A stretch of 39,033 nt of DNA from Candidatus Sulfopaludibacter sp. SbA4 (GTDB lineage Bacteria > Acidobacteriota > Terriglobia > Bryobacterales > Bryobacteraceae). The DNA lies in the NCBI GenBank assembly GCA_900290305.1, contig OMOG01000004.1, forward strand, positions 5,860-44,892. The letters run 5' to 3'. Positions 25,688-33,693 of this stretch are shown here, in pieces. The notes beneath the pieces were generated by a model that saw only the letters and a list, made by a program, of their open reading frames with translations, had not been told where the DNA came from and made no database searches. Both the position numbers and the translations under genes were made by a program. The number at the start of each line of letters is the position of its first letter. Positions within the stretch are counted from its first letter, which is position 1.

Positions 25688-26039
25688 AGGACGACCGGCT
25701 CTACCTGCACCACATGCTGGAACGCTGCCACAGAATCGCTCGGTTCATCCGGCCCGGCAGAGAGGCGTTCCTGGCGTCGGAGGAATTGCAGGACGCCGTC
25801 ATCCGGAACGTCGAGGTAATCGGCGAGGCGGCCAAGCGGTTTCTGCGGAGACGCGGGGCCGCTTTTCGTCACTCGATTGGAAGGCGATTTGCGGCATGCG
25901 CGACGTGCTGATTCACGATTACATCGGCGTGGACCTCGACGAGGTTTGGAACAGGGCCTCCTCCCGCATACCCGAACTCCAGGCCCTCTTGGAACAGTCT
26001 CTGGCCGATGAAGGCTCCGATTCCCCGCCGGTTCCGTGA
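25684..26039 (+). pseudogene. HEPN-domain (DUF86) toxin gene with a one-base frameshift
   Basis: From GTG 25684 the sequence reads KDDRLYLHHMLERCHRIARF and continues to NVEVIGEAAKR near 25838. The family's second half (VSAETRGRFSSLDWK onward, with the RNase motif RDVLIHDY) then continues one base out of phase. Inserting one G into the GG at ~25838 joins both into a normal ~118-residue HEPN toxin with its Rx4HxY motif intact. The break may be a real loss of the toxin or a homopolymer sequencing error. It is the partner of the upstream nucleotidyltransferase. Confidence 0.8.
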
Positions 26040-26067
26040 CCCGGCCACGACATCGGTTCGTTTTTTC

Positions 26068-26180
26068 CTACCCGTGCCGCGGACCGGCGGCGAAACCGCC
26101 GCCGCGCATCTCCGCCGAGCGCCGGCTTGCGAGCGAGAGCACACGCATCCCCGGCGAACGACATGACTCGATTGTGGCAC
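26068..26180 (-). pseudogene. Chimeric scrap: hemD start joined to pcnB end
   Basis: Bases 26107-26180 match the first 70 or so bases of hemD with its upstream flank (25134-25206), with four mismatches and one indel. They are joined directly to 26068-26106, which matches the 3' end of the CCA/poly(A) polymerase gene at 26624-26660. On the minus strand it still reads MRVLSLASRRSAEM followed by RGGGFAAGPRHG and a stop. Such a head-to-tail joint is what a tandem duplication of the pcnB-hemD interval would leave behind. Confidence 0.75.
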
Positions 26181-26215
26181 CGTGCGGCCCGCCGCGAGCT
26201 TTCAGCGATCGGACG

Positions 26216-26491
26216 TCAGGCGCGTGTGCGCACCGATTCGGGAGCCGCAGGCGCACCGCGCAAGAGTCCCTCCGTACTCAGATCTTCATCGATATCCGGC
26301 CAGTGGATACCGTAGCCGGCGCCGCTCCGTCTCCAGTTCAGGCGCTGTTCGGGGGCGGCGTCGAGAAGCCTGGGATACCGAACCAGGGGAACAATAATCG
26401 TGCGCCCGTCCACCAGATCGACGGCCAGGGTGTCCTCGGTGAAGTGAACGTCTTTCACGCGTTCTCCCGGCTTAACTTCCGAACCGTGCAT
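26216..26491 (-). CDS. DUF2442-domain protein
   Basis: The 91-residue protein shows the DUF2442 pattern: VKDVHFTEDTLAVDLVDGR, VPLVRYPRLLDAAPEQR, and the terminal GIHWPDIDEDLSTEGLLRG. These proteins are often the second gene of a presumed toxin-antitoxin pair with DUF4160, but no DUF4160 partner is seen here. ATG 26491 has GGAGG six bases upstream. It lies between pcnB and the chimeric hemD/pcnB scrap. Confidence 0.85.
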   Translation of the reverse strand: MHGSEVKPGERVKDVHFTEDTLAVDLVDGRTIIVPLVRYPRLLDAAPEQRLNWRRSGAGYGIHWPDIDEDLSTEGLLRGAPAAPESVRTRA

Positions 26492-26623
26492 TCCATTCCT
26501 CCAGTAGCCGCGCATCCGGGAACCGCTTGCTGACGGCGTGCCCTGGAAAACCGGCGCGCGCCGGTACGCTTCCACTCCCCGGCCCCTGGCCCCCGGCCCA
26601 TGGCCCCGTTTTTCATGGGACCG

Positions 26624-27961
26624 CTACCCGTGCCGCGGACCGGCGGCGAAGCCTCCGCCGCGGCGCGGCGGCTCGGGCGCTGGCGGAGGCGCCTCCACGG
26701 GAGCCGGCTCCTCCACTTTCTTAGGCGGCCGCCGATCCAGGCGATTGGCGATGAACTCGTCGCGCGCCTTGGCGTACTTCGGCGTTCCCGGCTTCGGCTC
26801 CAGCGCGGCCCACTCCTCCGGCGTGATCTCCTGCACCAGGGGCAAATACTTCTGGAAGTAGTTCTTCAGGCGCTCCTGCACCGGCTTCAGGGCCGAGTGG
26901 TACAGCAGGAACAGCAGTTCGTCGGGCTGCGCCGAAACCACGATCTGGTACACCTGCGACGGCTTGCGGATGCGCGCCGAACGGAGCGCCGTCTCCAGCT
27001 TCTTGGCACGGGCCTCCAGCTTCTGCCACAGATCCACATCGGCTTTCGATAGTTCCGTGGCTTTGATCAGAGCCTGCTTCTCCTTGGGAGTGAGCTTCTC
27101 GGTGAGCGCGTACAGAAATGGTCCGAGCCGTGCGCCGCGGGTCCGCGTGTCGTCCTGCAGGAGCCGGCTCATCTTGTCCAGCTTCCCAATCCCGGCCAGG
27201 TTCGACTTGGCTCCCGTCAACGCCGGCGAGATCAGGGTCAGCAACCCCTCCTCTTCGAGGATCTTGACGATCTCGGCCGGAGCGTCTTCCACCCCGATCC
27301 GCTTGAGCTCCTCGCCCAGAAACTTCGCCGAAATCGCCTTCTCCGCCTCTGCCTCGCGCGCGTTGGCGACCTGCATTTGGGTTCGTTCCTCCACCGCGAA
27401 TCCCAACCGCACTCGGAACCGGGCCAGGCGGAAAAGCCGCGACGGATCGTCGTAAAAGCCGTAGGGGTTGACCGAGCGGATCTCGCGCCGCCCGATGTCG
27501 GCCAGCCCGTTCATGGGGTCCAGCAGCAGGCCGCGGGAAGCCTTGTTCAGGGACAGGGCGATCGCGTTGCAGGTGAAATCGCGGCCGCGCAGATCGTCCT
27601 GGATGGTGGCGGGCGAGACCTGGGGTTTGGCTCCCGCGCGCGTGTGCTTCTCCTGGCGCGACATGGCAATCTGCGCCGTAACGCCCGTGGCGAACAACAG
27701 TTCCGCGCACTTGCGATTGTCGTCGGAGGACACCAGTTTGGCGCCGGTGCGGTCCGCGACGGCCTTGGCCACTTTCAGCGCCTGGCCCTCGACCACGAAA
27801 TCCAGGTCGCGAATGCGGAACCCCGCCAGCATGTCGCGCATGGCCCCACCCGTGAGGAACACGTTGACATTGGCCTGTAACGCCGCCGCCTGGACTTCCT
27901 CCACCACCCGGTTCTGATCGGGACTCAGGTGGCTCTCCAGCATGTAAATGTAGTCGCTCAT
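26624..27961 (-). CDS. pcnB: CCA tRNA nucleotidyltransferase / poly(A) polymerase family protein
   Basis: The 445-residue class II nucleotidyltransferase carries GGAMRD (Gly38-Asp43) and the catalytic pair Asp52/Asp54 in RIRDLDFVVEG. RNA-binding elements DDPSRLFRLARF follow near residue 170. It adds either CCA to tRNA or poly(A) to RNA; the sequence alone does not tell which. The C-terminus is a Pro/Glu/Arg-rich tail (PPPAPEPPRRGGG), and its last ~40 bases are duplicated at 26068-26106. It lies 51 bases downstream of the recombinase gene on the same strand. Confidence 0.9.
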   Translation of the reverse strand: MSDYIYMLESHLSPDQNRVVEEVQAAALQANVNVFLTGGAMRDMLAGFRIRDLDFVVEGQALKVAKAVADRTGAKLVSSDDNRKCAELLFATGVTAQIAMSRQEKHTRAGAKPQVSPATIQDDLRGRDFTCNAIALSLNKASRGLLLDPMNGLADIGRREIRSVNPYGFYDDPSRLFRLARFRVRLGFAVEERTQMQVANAREAEAEKAISAKFLGEELKRIGVEDAPAEIVKILEEEGLLTLISPALTGAKSNLAGIGKLDKMSRLLQDDTRTRGARLGPFLYALTEKLTPKEKQALIKATELSKADVDLWQKLEARAKKLETALRSARIRKPSQVYQIVVSAQPDELLFLLYHSALKPVQERLKNYFQKYLPLVQEITPEEWAALEPKPGTPKYAKARDEFIANRLDRRPPKKVEEPAPVEAPPPAPEPPRRGGGFAAGPRHG

Positions 27962-28012
27962 TCGAAGCGCTCTCGATTGTCAAGAATCCGTGGTCAAGCC
28001 CCCAGGTGTTAA

Positions 28013-28918
28013 TCAAGCCCGGGGATGGTGCCGATCGACCGTGTCCCGAAGCCTCGACCGCATGACGTGGGTATAAATTTGGGTGGTCGAGATGTCGGCG
28101 TGCCCCAACATCACCTGCACGCTGCGGAGATCGGCCCCGCCTTCGAGCAGGTGCGTGGCAAAACTATGACGGAGTATGTGGGGCGTGAGCCCGTGGAAAA
28201 TGCCGGCCTGCCGGCCGTATCCGGCGAGCAGCTTCCAAAATCCCTGCCGGGTCAGACATCCGCCGCGCGCCGTTACAAAGAGGTAGCGGCTGGCCCGCCC
28301 TTTGAGCAAAGCGCCCCGGCCAGTCTGGAGATAGCTCTCCACGGCCTGGATGGCTTCCCTGCCGACCGGGACGAGCCGCTGCTTGTTCCCTTTCCCCATG
28401 GTCCGCAGCACACCCTCCCGATTCAGGTCCCCCACCCCCACGCGGCAGAGTTCGGAGACCCGCAATCCAGTCGCATAAAGCAGTTCCAGCATGGCGCGGT
28501 CGCGAAGACCGGTGGGGCGGGATGTATCCGGCGCCTGGATGATCTTGTCGATGTCCTCTAAATTCAGGAACTTAGGGATTGTCTGCCACTGCCGGGGGGT
28601 GCGCAGGTGCTCGGTGGGGTCGCTTTCGATAAGCCCTTCCCTCAGGAGAAACCCGTAGAAGCTGCGGAGGGTGGTCAGGTGCCTGGCAACGGACCGGCTG
28701 CCCAGGCCGGATTGGTATAAATGATCGAGATAAAGGCGGAGCTGTTCCATGGCGGGGAGCCCGGAAGATTCCCCCAGAAAGACAGTAAACCTCGATAAAT
28801 CAGTGGTATAGGCATCAAGGGAGTTGGCCGAAAGCCCCTTTTCCAGGCGGCAGAAGTTGAGAAACGCAGTCATCTGGTTCGCAAGTCGCGTAGAATCTAA
28901 CGTGGACGAACCAGACAT
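28013..28918 (-). CDS. xerD: XerC/XerD-family tyrosine recombinase
   Basis: The 301-residue length and two-domain layout match chromosomal Xer recombinases, which resolve chromosome dimers at dif. The N-terminal core-binding domain spans ~15-105. Catalytic residues are Arg153, Lys176, His247, Arg250, His273 and Tyr282 (TGLRVSEL, HILRHSFATHLL, LGHADIS, IYTH). The start is set at ATG 28918. An open frame continues far upstream but has no coding character. It is a housekeeping-type gene, not obviously tied to the island at 14.5 kb, though xerC versus xerD cannot be told. Confidence 0.9.
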   Translation of the reverse strand: MSGSSTLDSTRLANQMTAFLNFCRLEKGLSANSLDAYTTDLSRFTVFLGESSGLPAMEQLRLYLDHLYQSGLGSRSVARHLTTLRSFYGFLLREGLIESDPTEHLRTPRQWQTIPKFLNLEDIDKIIQAPDTSRPTGLRDRAMLELLYATGLRVSELCRVGVGDLNREGVLRTMGKGNKQRLVPVGREAIQAVESYLQTGRGALLKGRASRYLFVTARGGCLTRQGFWKLLAGYGRQAGIFHGLTPHILRHSFATHLLEGGADLRSVQVMLGHADISTTQIYTHVMRSRLRDTVDRHHPRA

Positions 28919-28925
28919 CGTGCCA

Positions 28926-28954
28926 ATGATACAATAACGGCCGAAATGTTTGAA
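28926..28954 (-). promoter_or_regulatory. Possible promoter of the recombinase gene
   Basis: Minus-strand TTCAAA and TATCAT are 17 bases apart (28949-28954 and 28926-28931). The transcript would begin right at the ATG, giving a leaderless message, so either the promoter or the start codon is uncertain. Confidence 0.35.
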
Positions 28955-28981
28955 ACACATCTGTGAAGAAGAAGGTAAGAT

Positions 28982-29464
28982 TTGTCCGCCTCCACCACCA
29001 AAAAGGCAGTGATCCACCGGTTTGAGAAGGAACCGGTGGCGGGTCACGTCAATCCCGTGTCCTATCTGCAGCCTGCGGGTGTGGAGCTGCTCTCGACTCA
29101 GGGCAATGCCACTACCGTCCCCTACATGGACATCAAGAGCATCTCGTTCGTGCGCGATTTTGACGGCCAGGACGAGCCGGCCAGGCGGGTTTTCTTCACA
29201 CGCCCCAAGATGGAGGGGCTTTGGGTTCGTTTCGAATTCCGGGACGGGGAGGTCATGGAAGGCATCATGACCAACAACCTCCTCCAGGTGGAGCACTACG
29301 GTTTCACGGTGATCCCGCCGGACCCTTCCAGCAATAACCAGAGGATCTTCGTCCCCCGGGCGGCCCTGCGGTCCGTGGCAGTGCTGGGGGTGATCGGCAG
29401 CCCGTTGAAGAGACGGAAGCCCAAACCGGTGCCCAAGGAGCAAATCGGGCTTTTTGAGGAGTAG
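28982..29464 (+). CDS. Conserved hypothetical protein of acidobacterial type
   Basis: The 160-residue soluble protein contains strongly patterned segments (SISFVRDFDG, RPKMEGLWVRFEFRDGEVMEG, NNQRIFVPRAALRSVAVLG). I believe I have seen similar proteins in acidobacterial genomes, always without assigned function. TTG 28982 is the start: an in-frame stop at 28976-28978 excludes anything earlier, and GAAGAAGG lies six bases upstream. It is transcribed divergently from the recombinase gene. A regulator of ribosome or RNA function is imaginable, but nothing shows it. Confidence 0.82.
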   Translation: MSASTTKKAVIHRFEKEPVAGHVNPVSYLQPAGVELLSTQGNATTVPYMDIKSISFVRDFDGQDEPARRVFFTRPKMEGLWVRFEFRDGEVMEGIMTNNLLQVEHYGFTVIPPDPSSNNQRIFVPRAALRSVAVLGVIGSPLKRRKPKPVPKEQIGLFEE

Positions 29465-29467
29465 AAA

Positions 29468-29487
29468 CACAGGCAGGAATGCCTGTG
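29468..29487. repeat. REP-like palindrome, copy 3
   Basis: CACAGGCA-GGAA-TGCCTGTG, the reverse complement of copies 1 and 2, starts four bases after the stop of the preceding gene. This repeats the pattern of insertion at gene ends. Confidence 0.85.
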
Positions 29488-29549
29488 CCACGCCCCCCTG
29501 TGGCGCTATACTGGAATTTAATACATAATAGTCTAAAGTTGGAGGTTCT

Positions 29550-30722
29550 ATGACGATGCGGAACGTAGCCCTCGTTGCCGCCGGGATGGTGTTCTCGGCC
29601 CTCACTTCGCTCGCCCAAATCACGACGGTTGAAGGGGTAGTGAAAGGTACAGACGGCAAGCCGTTACAAGGCGCGGAGATCCAAATCACGCGCACCGATA
29701 TCAAAGGAAACTACAAGTGCAAGACCGATAAGAAGGGCCACTACATCTACATGGGCCTGCCGATGGGTACCTATACCATCGCGGTCAACGTGGGTGGAAA
29801 AGAGGCCGACAAGGTCAACGGCGTGCGAACGTCGCCGGGTGATTCAAAACCCATCGATTTCGACCTGAGCAAGACCCAGATGTCGAATTCCAGCAAGCAG
29901 GCGGAAATGCAGAAGGCGGTGGAATCCGGCCAGATTTCCAAGGAGCTCGAGCGCGGTCTGACTCCGGAGCAGAAGGCGGCGATGGAGAAACAGATCAAAG
30001 ACAGCTCCGAGAAGATGAAGAAGCGCAACGAGCTGAACGACGCCTTCAATACCGGGATGACCGCCATGCAGAACAAGCAGTACGACCAGGCGGTTCCGGC
30101 GTTCGCCAAGGCTGCCGAAGTCGATCCGACGCAGCAAGCCGTCTGGGCGCAACTGGGGGAGGCTTACGTCAAGCTGGCCGAAACCAAGACCGGGCCGGAG
30201 TTCGATGCCAACATCGCCAAATCTCTGGAGGCGTACAACAAGGCCATCGAGCTGAAGCCCGACGATCCGGCCAGCCATAACAACTACGCGCTGGCACTGG
30301 CGAAGGCCAAGAAGTTTCCGGAAATGCAGGCCGAACTAAAAAAGGCGGCGGATCTCGATCCGGCCAACGGTGGCAAGTATTTCTACAACCTCGGCGCCAT
30401 CCTGGTCAACACGGGACAGAACGACGCCGCCGGCGAAGCCTTCAAGAAGGCCATCGAGCTCACCCCGACGTATGCCGACGCCTATTACCAGTACGGTGTG
30501 ACGCTGGTGGGCAAGGCCCAAATCGGATCCGACGGCAAGATCAACCCGGTTCCCGGCACGGTGGATGCTTTCAACAAGTACCTGGAATTGCAGCCCAACG
30601 GCCCCTACGCGCAATCCGCCAAGGACATGCTGACGACCTTGGGGTCGAGCGTGCAAACCCAGTTCCAGAACCCCAACGCCAAGAAAGACACGAAAGACAC
30701 CACCAAGAAGAAAAAGCAGTAG
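29550..30722 (+). CDS. Secreted TPR protein with carboxypeptidase-regulatory-like domain
   Basis: The 390-residue protein has a signal peptide (MRNVALVAAGMVFSALTSLA), then a carboxypeptidase-regulatory-like beta domain at ~25-100 (VEGVVKGTDGKPLQGAEI). A charged helical linker and TPR repeats follow from ~165 to 370 (for example AVPAFAKAAEVDPTQQAVW). The tail is lysine-rich (KKDTKDTTKKKKQ). It is probably periplasmic or membrane-associated and acts in protein-protein contacts. The GGAGG four bases before ATG 29550 is strong. Confidence 0.88.
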   Translation: MTMRNVALVAAGMVFSALTSLAQITTVEGVVKGTDGKPLQGAEIQITRTDIKGNYKCKTDKKGHYIYMGLPMGTYTIAVNVGGKEADKVNGVRTSPGDSKPIDFDLSKTQMSNSSKQAEMQKAVESGQISKELERGLTPEQKAAMEKQIKDSSEKMKKRNELNDAFNTGMTAMQNKQYDQAVPAFAKAAEVDPTQQAVWAQLGEAYVKLAETKTGPEFDANIAKSLEAYNKAIELKPDDPASHNNYALALAKAKKFPEMQAELKKAADLDPANGGKYFYNLGAILVNTGQNDAAGEAFKKAIELTPTYADAYYQYGVTLVGKAQIGSDGKINPVPGTVDAFNKYLELQPNGPYAQSAKDMLTTLGSSVQTQFQNPNAKKDTKDTTKKKKQ

Positions 30723-30767
30723 GTTTGAGGCCCCGGGGTGGGCGCTGCCGGCGTCCGCCCCGACTCC

Positions 30768-31043
30768 ATGATTCGTTTCCTGTTTGTCCGCATCATTTTC
30801 CCCCTGCTGGTTTTCTGGCTGGTGCGATCGGCGCTCAAGAGTCTCTTCGCCAGCTTCCAATCCGGCGGTGTGCCGCAGAACCGTCCTCAGCAGCCGCCTC
30901 CCGTTTCCGTCGGAGGCGAGCTGAAGAAGGATCCGGTTTGCGGCACGTACGTTTCCACCGCCGCCAGCATCACCCGGAGCGTCAATGGGGAACTGCTCCA
31001 CTTCTGTTCGAAGGAGTGCCGGGATAAGTACCGGGTGGCGTGA
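30768..31043 (+). CDS. Small membrane-anchored YHS-like protein
   Basis: The 91-residue protein has one N-terminal membrane helix (FLFVRIIFPLLVFWLV), a Pro/Gln-rich linker and a C-terminal YHS/TRASH-type domain with DPVCGTYV and FCSKECRDKY. The three cysteines suggest metal (copper or zinc) binding. ATG 30768 is chosen because the helix begins there; a GTG at 30738 is possible. No clear ribosome site. It follows the TPR gene by 45 bases and may share its transcript. Confidence 0.8.
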   Translation: MIRFLFVRIIFPLLVFWLVRSALKSLFASFQSGGVPQNRPQQPPPVSVGGELKKDPVCGTYVSTAASITRSVNGELLHFCSKECRDKYRVA

Positions 31044-31058
31044 ACGGTGCAGGAAAAG

Positions 31059-31150
31059 CTCACCGCGGAGCCACGGAGGAGCGGAGACAAGCGCGGAGAA
31101 AACCAAGAGAGAGTCAAAACCTGAGAGAACGGAGGCGGCGGAGGTTCGCT
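31059..31150. repeat. Dispersed low-complexity repeat (CTCAGCG / CTCCGCG family), copy 3
   Basis: Read on the minus strand, it contains the same CTCCGCGCTTGTCTCCGC and TCTCTCTTGG wording as copies at 7708 and 9506. Confidence 0.5.
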
Positions 31151-31157
31151 GCCGGAC

Positions 31158-31219
31158 AGCGGGACGAGGGCGTCCCGCGCGGACCACTCCGTTGCACGGA
31201 GCGAGGGGGTCCGCCCTAC
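31158..31219. repeat. GCGGGACGA...GTCCGCC repeat, copy 2
   Basis: The block AGCGGGACGAGGGCGTCCCG and the following GGGGGTCCGCC match 21977-22020 inside the MITE-like element, with an extra ~18-base CTCCG/CGGAG hairpin inserted. It ends at the last codon of the regulator gene. Confidence 0.6.
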
Positions 31220-31874
31220 AACAGAATCAACCCCTGGCGGATTCCCATCGTGACGGCCTCGGTGCGGCTCGCAGCGTGGAGCTTTCCCAGAATCGATGCC
31301 ACGTGGAACTTCACGGTGTGCTCGGAGATGGCGAGCTTCCACGCGATGGTTTTGTTGGCGGCGCCCTCGGCCATCATGCGCAGCACCTCCAACTCGCGGG
31401 CGGTGAGCGAGGCCGCTTCGCCGGCGGTATGGACCGGAGCGGCCGCGCGCAGCAAGGCGTCGAGATCGCGCGGGTCGAGCACCGCCATGCCGCTCGCGGC
31501 GGCTTCCACGGCCGCCAGGATCTCGGATGCCGAGGCATCGCGCGACAGCACCGCGCGCACCCCGAGGCGCAGCGCCTCCTGGGTCCAGACGGGCTGCGAT
31601 TCGCCGGTCAGCAGCACCAGCGCCGGCACGCGCCCGTTGGCGGGCGGCGGGATGTCTTCGAGCGGAATGGCGGTGAGGACGACGTCGGGGTGCAAATCCT
31701 CGACCGCCGCAAGATCCGGAAACGAACCCAGCAACTCCACGTCGGGGCTGGATCCTCGACCGCCGCAAGATCCGGAAACGAACCCAGCAACTCCACGTCG
31801 GGGCTGGAGGCGGCCAGCGTCTCGAGCCCCGCTCGCATGACCGCGGATGGCGCCGCAATCAGCAGCCGGATCAC
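31216..31874 (-). pseudogene. LuxR/NarL-type response regulator interrupted by a 56-bp tandem duplication
   Basis: Removing one of the two identical 56-base units (31696-31751, 31752-31807) restores a 200-residue regulator from ATG 31874 to the stop at 31216. It has a receiver-like domain (MIRLLIAAPSAVMRAGLETL) and a LuxR helix-turn-helix (LTARELEVLRMMAEG, KTIAWKLAISEHTVK). The receiver lacks both the N-terminal acidic pair (AP instead of DD) and the phospho-accepting Asp (VVLTAIP), so it is probably not controlled by phosphorylation. The ATG overlaps the stop of the protease gene by four bases (ATGA). As written the product is cut short. Confidence 0.82.
31696..31807. repeat. Perfect 56-bp tandem duplication inside the regulator gene
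   Basis: Two identical 56-base units starting ATCCTCGACCGCCGCAAG lie head to tail. The length is not a multiple of three and throws the receiver domain out of frame. Confidence 0.95.
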
Positions 31875-32668
31875 GCCGCCGCCTTTACCTGTGCCGGGAG
31901 CCGCACGAACGCTTCCCGAACCTTGGTACGGTCTCCGCGGAAGAACTGCAGGCGCAGCACGTCGCGTCCCGAATCCAGAGCGTCACCGAGGTCGTCGAAC
32001 GAACCCAATAGGATGTCCCCCTGGCGCAGGGACGCGGCGGCCGCGGCCCCATCGGGCTCCACGCCGAGAATCTCGAGGCCCACTGGAACCGGACGAAGCG
32101 TCACGCCCAGCGACGGGCGGGCGCCCTGCCGCAGGAAGGCTGTCACCGCGTTGGAAGGAACCGCCACGCCCAGGCCGTTGACGATCGCGGTGTTGATCCC
32201 GATCACCTGGCCTTGGGCGTTGGCCAGCGGCCCGCCCGAATTGCCGGGAGCGAGCTGCACGTCGGCGCGAATCCACCGTTGGCGCGCCATCCCCGGCAGA
32301 GGGCCGATCGAGTGGATCACCCCGGTGGACACCGCACCGGCAAACCCCAGCGGATTTCCCACCGCGATCACCAGCTCGCCCGCGCGAAGCGCGCCGGAAT
32401 CGCCGGGCGTCACGGCTTCGAGGCCCGGCGCGGCGATGCGCAGCGATGCCAGGTCGCGCCGCGAATCCCGGTCGAGCACACGCGCTTCGAGGCGGCGCCC
32501 GTCCCACAGTTCGACCTGCATTTCCGATGCCCGGGCGACGTGCGCGTTGGTGAGGATGAGGCCATCGGAACTCCAGACGATTCCCGATCCGCTGCCCCGG
32601 CGCGGGTCGGAACACACCTGGACGGTGGACCGCCGGAGCCGCTCCGCAATCTCTCCGAATCCGCGCAT
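31871..32668 (-). CDS. Trypsin-like serine protease with PDZ domain (S1C/HtrA-like), first of two
   Basis: The 265-residue protein has a complete catalytic triad: His43 (TNAHV), Asp72 (RRDLASL) and Ser143 (GNSGGPL). A short PDZ-like domain follows to the C-terminus. No signal peptide or membrane anchor is visible, so it appears cytoplasmic, unusual for HtrA-type proteases. ATG 32668 follows the preceding stop by one base; GGGGGA lies upstream. It overlaps the downstream regulator gene by four bases. Confidence 0.87.
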   Translation of the reverse strand: MRGFGEIAERLRRSTVQVCSDPRRGSGSGIVWSSDGLILTNAHVARASEMQVELWDGRRLEARVLDRDSRRDLASLRIAAPGLEAVTPGDSGALRAGELVIAVGNPLGFAGAVSTGVIHSIGPLPGMARQRWIRADVQLAPGNSGGPLANAQGQVIGINTAIVNGLGVAVPSNAVTAFLRQGARPSLGVTLRPVPVGLEILGVEPDGAAAAASLRQGDILLGSFDDLGDALDSGRDVLRLQFFRGDRTKVREAFVRLPAQVKAAA

Positions 32669-32669
32669 G

Positions 32670-33551
32670 TCAGTTCCCCCGGGGACGTTCCCCAACCACG
32701 ATCGCGATCTCGCGCGAGACTCCGCCGCGCAACACGGCGGCCACCACGCTCTGGCCCACCGGGTGCAATTCGAGCACACCCTGGATATCGTCCGTATCGT
32801 CGACGGCCGAGCCGCCGAGCGAGACCAGAATATCGCCGATGAGCACACCCGCCTTGGCCGCCGGCCCATCCGGCGCAAGCGACAACACGATCAGGCCTTT
32901 GTGATGATCGGGCAGCTCGACCGGTTGCAGCCCCACTCCCAGGTAGCCGCGAGACACGCGCCCGCGGGCCAGGATCTCGTCCGCCACGCGGTCGATGGTG
33001 CTTGCCGGGATGGCCACACCGGCGATGCGCGAGAGAGCCGAAGTGGCGATGCCGATAACTTCGCCGGCGGTCGAGATCACCACGCCTCCCGACGAGCCGG
33101 GGTAGAGCGTGAGATCGAGCCGGATGTAGTGGTCGAGCCTTCCGCCGCGCCACGTGCGCCAGGAACCGCTGACGGCGCTGACGATCCCCATGGTGGCGTT
33201 CACTCCGGAATCCTCGGAGCGCCCGATGGTGAGCGCCAGGTTGCCGGGCGCGGGCGGCGCGCTCACTCGCGCGGCGGCGGCGGGGCCTGCGCTTTCCACC
33301 TTGAGGACCGCGACATCCGTGCCGGGATCGCTGCCCGCCAGAGTTGCCGCAGCGTTCGTGCCATCCGGCAGCGTGACCGTAATCTCCTCCTCCCGGCGGA
33401 TGGTGTGCTGGGCCGTGACGATGACGCCCGGCCGCCAGAACACCCCGCTCGATGAGAATCGCGGGCGCGCGTGGACCGCCACCACCGAGCGTCCCGCCTG
33501 TTCCACTGCAGCCGCCAGCTCGTTTGAAAGCGCGGCCAATTCGTTTGCCAT
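32670..33551 (-). CDS. Trypsin-like serine protease with PDZ domain (S1C/HtrA-like), second of two
   Basis: The 293-residue protein carries His49 (TAQHTI), Asp79 (GTDVAVL) and Ser154 (PGSSGG), followed by a C-terminal PDZ domain (RGYLGVGLQPVEL ... GDILVSLGG). Again no signal peptide is seen. AGGAGG stands six bases before ATG 33551, the best start in this operon. It is the first gene of the protease-protease-regulator run, in which the genes nearly touch or overlap. Confidence 0.88.
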   Translation of the reverse strand: MANELAALSNELAAAVEQAGRSVVAVHARPRFSSSGVFWRPGVIVTAQHTIRREEEITVTLPDGTNAAATLAGSDPGTDVAVLKVESAGPAAAARVSAPPAPGNLALTIGRSEDSGVNATMGIVSAVSGSWRTWRGGRLDHYIRLDLTLYPGSSGGVVISTAGEVIGIATSALSRIAGVAIPASTIDRVADEILARGRVSRGYLGVGLQPVELPDHHKGLIVLSLAPDGPAAKAGVLIGDILVSLGGSAVDDTDDIQGVLELHPVGQSVVAAVLRGGVSREIAIVVGERPRGN

Positions 33552-33693
33552 TGAAAGCCTCCTGTGATTTCAGGATGGCGCGGAGAGAGGCGGCGGCACA
33601 TCGGTAGATCGGGCAGGAAGGACCCGGTAAAACGGGTGGGTGCCCGGTACTTTGTACCCGTCTTTCACCAAGAATCAATAACTTGCGGGCTGA

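Noticed and set aside
28013-28918. Recombinase as the integrase of the 14.5-17.9 kb island
   Set aside because: It lies 10 kb away, has housekeeping Xer length and context, and no matching attachment sites were seen.
28013-29704. 563-codon reading that extends the recombinase upstream
   Set aside because: The extra N-terminal part is antisense to the gene at 28982 and includes a REP-like palindrome; the recombinase domain starts at 28918.
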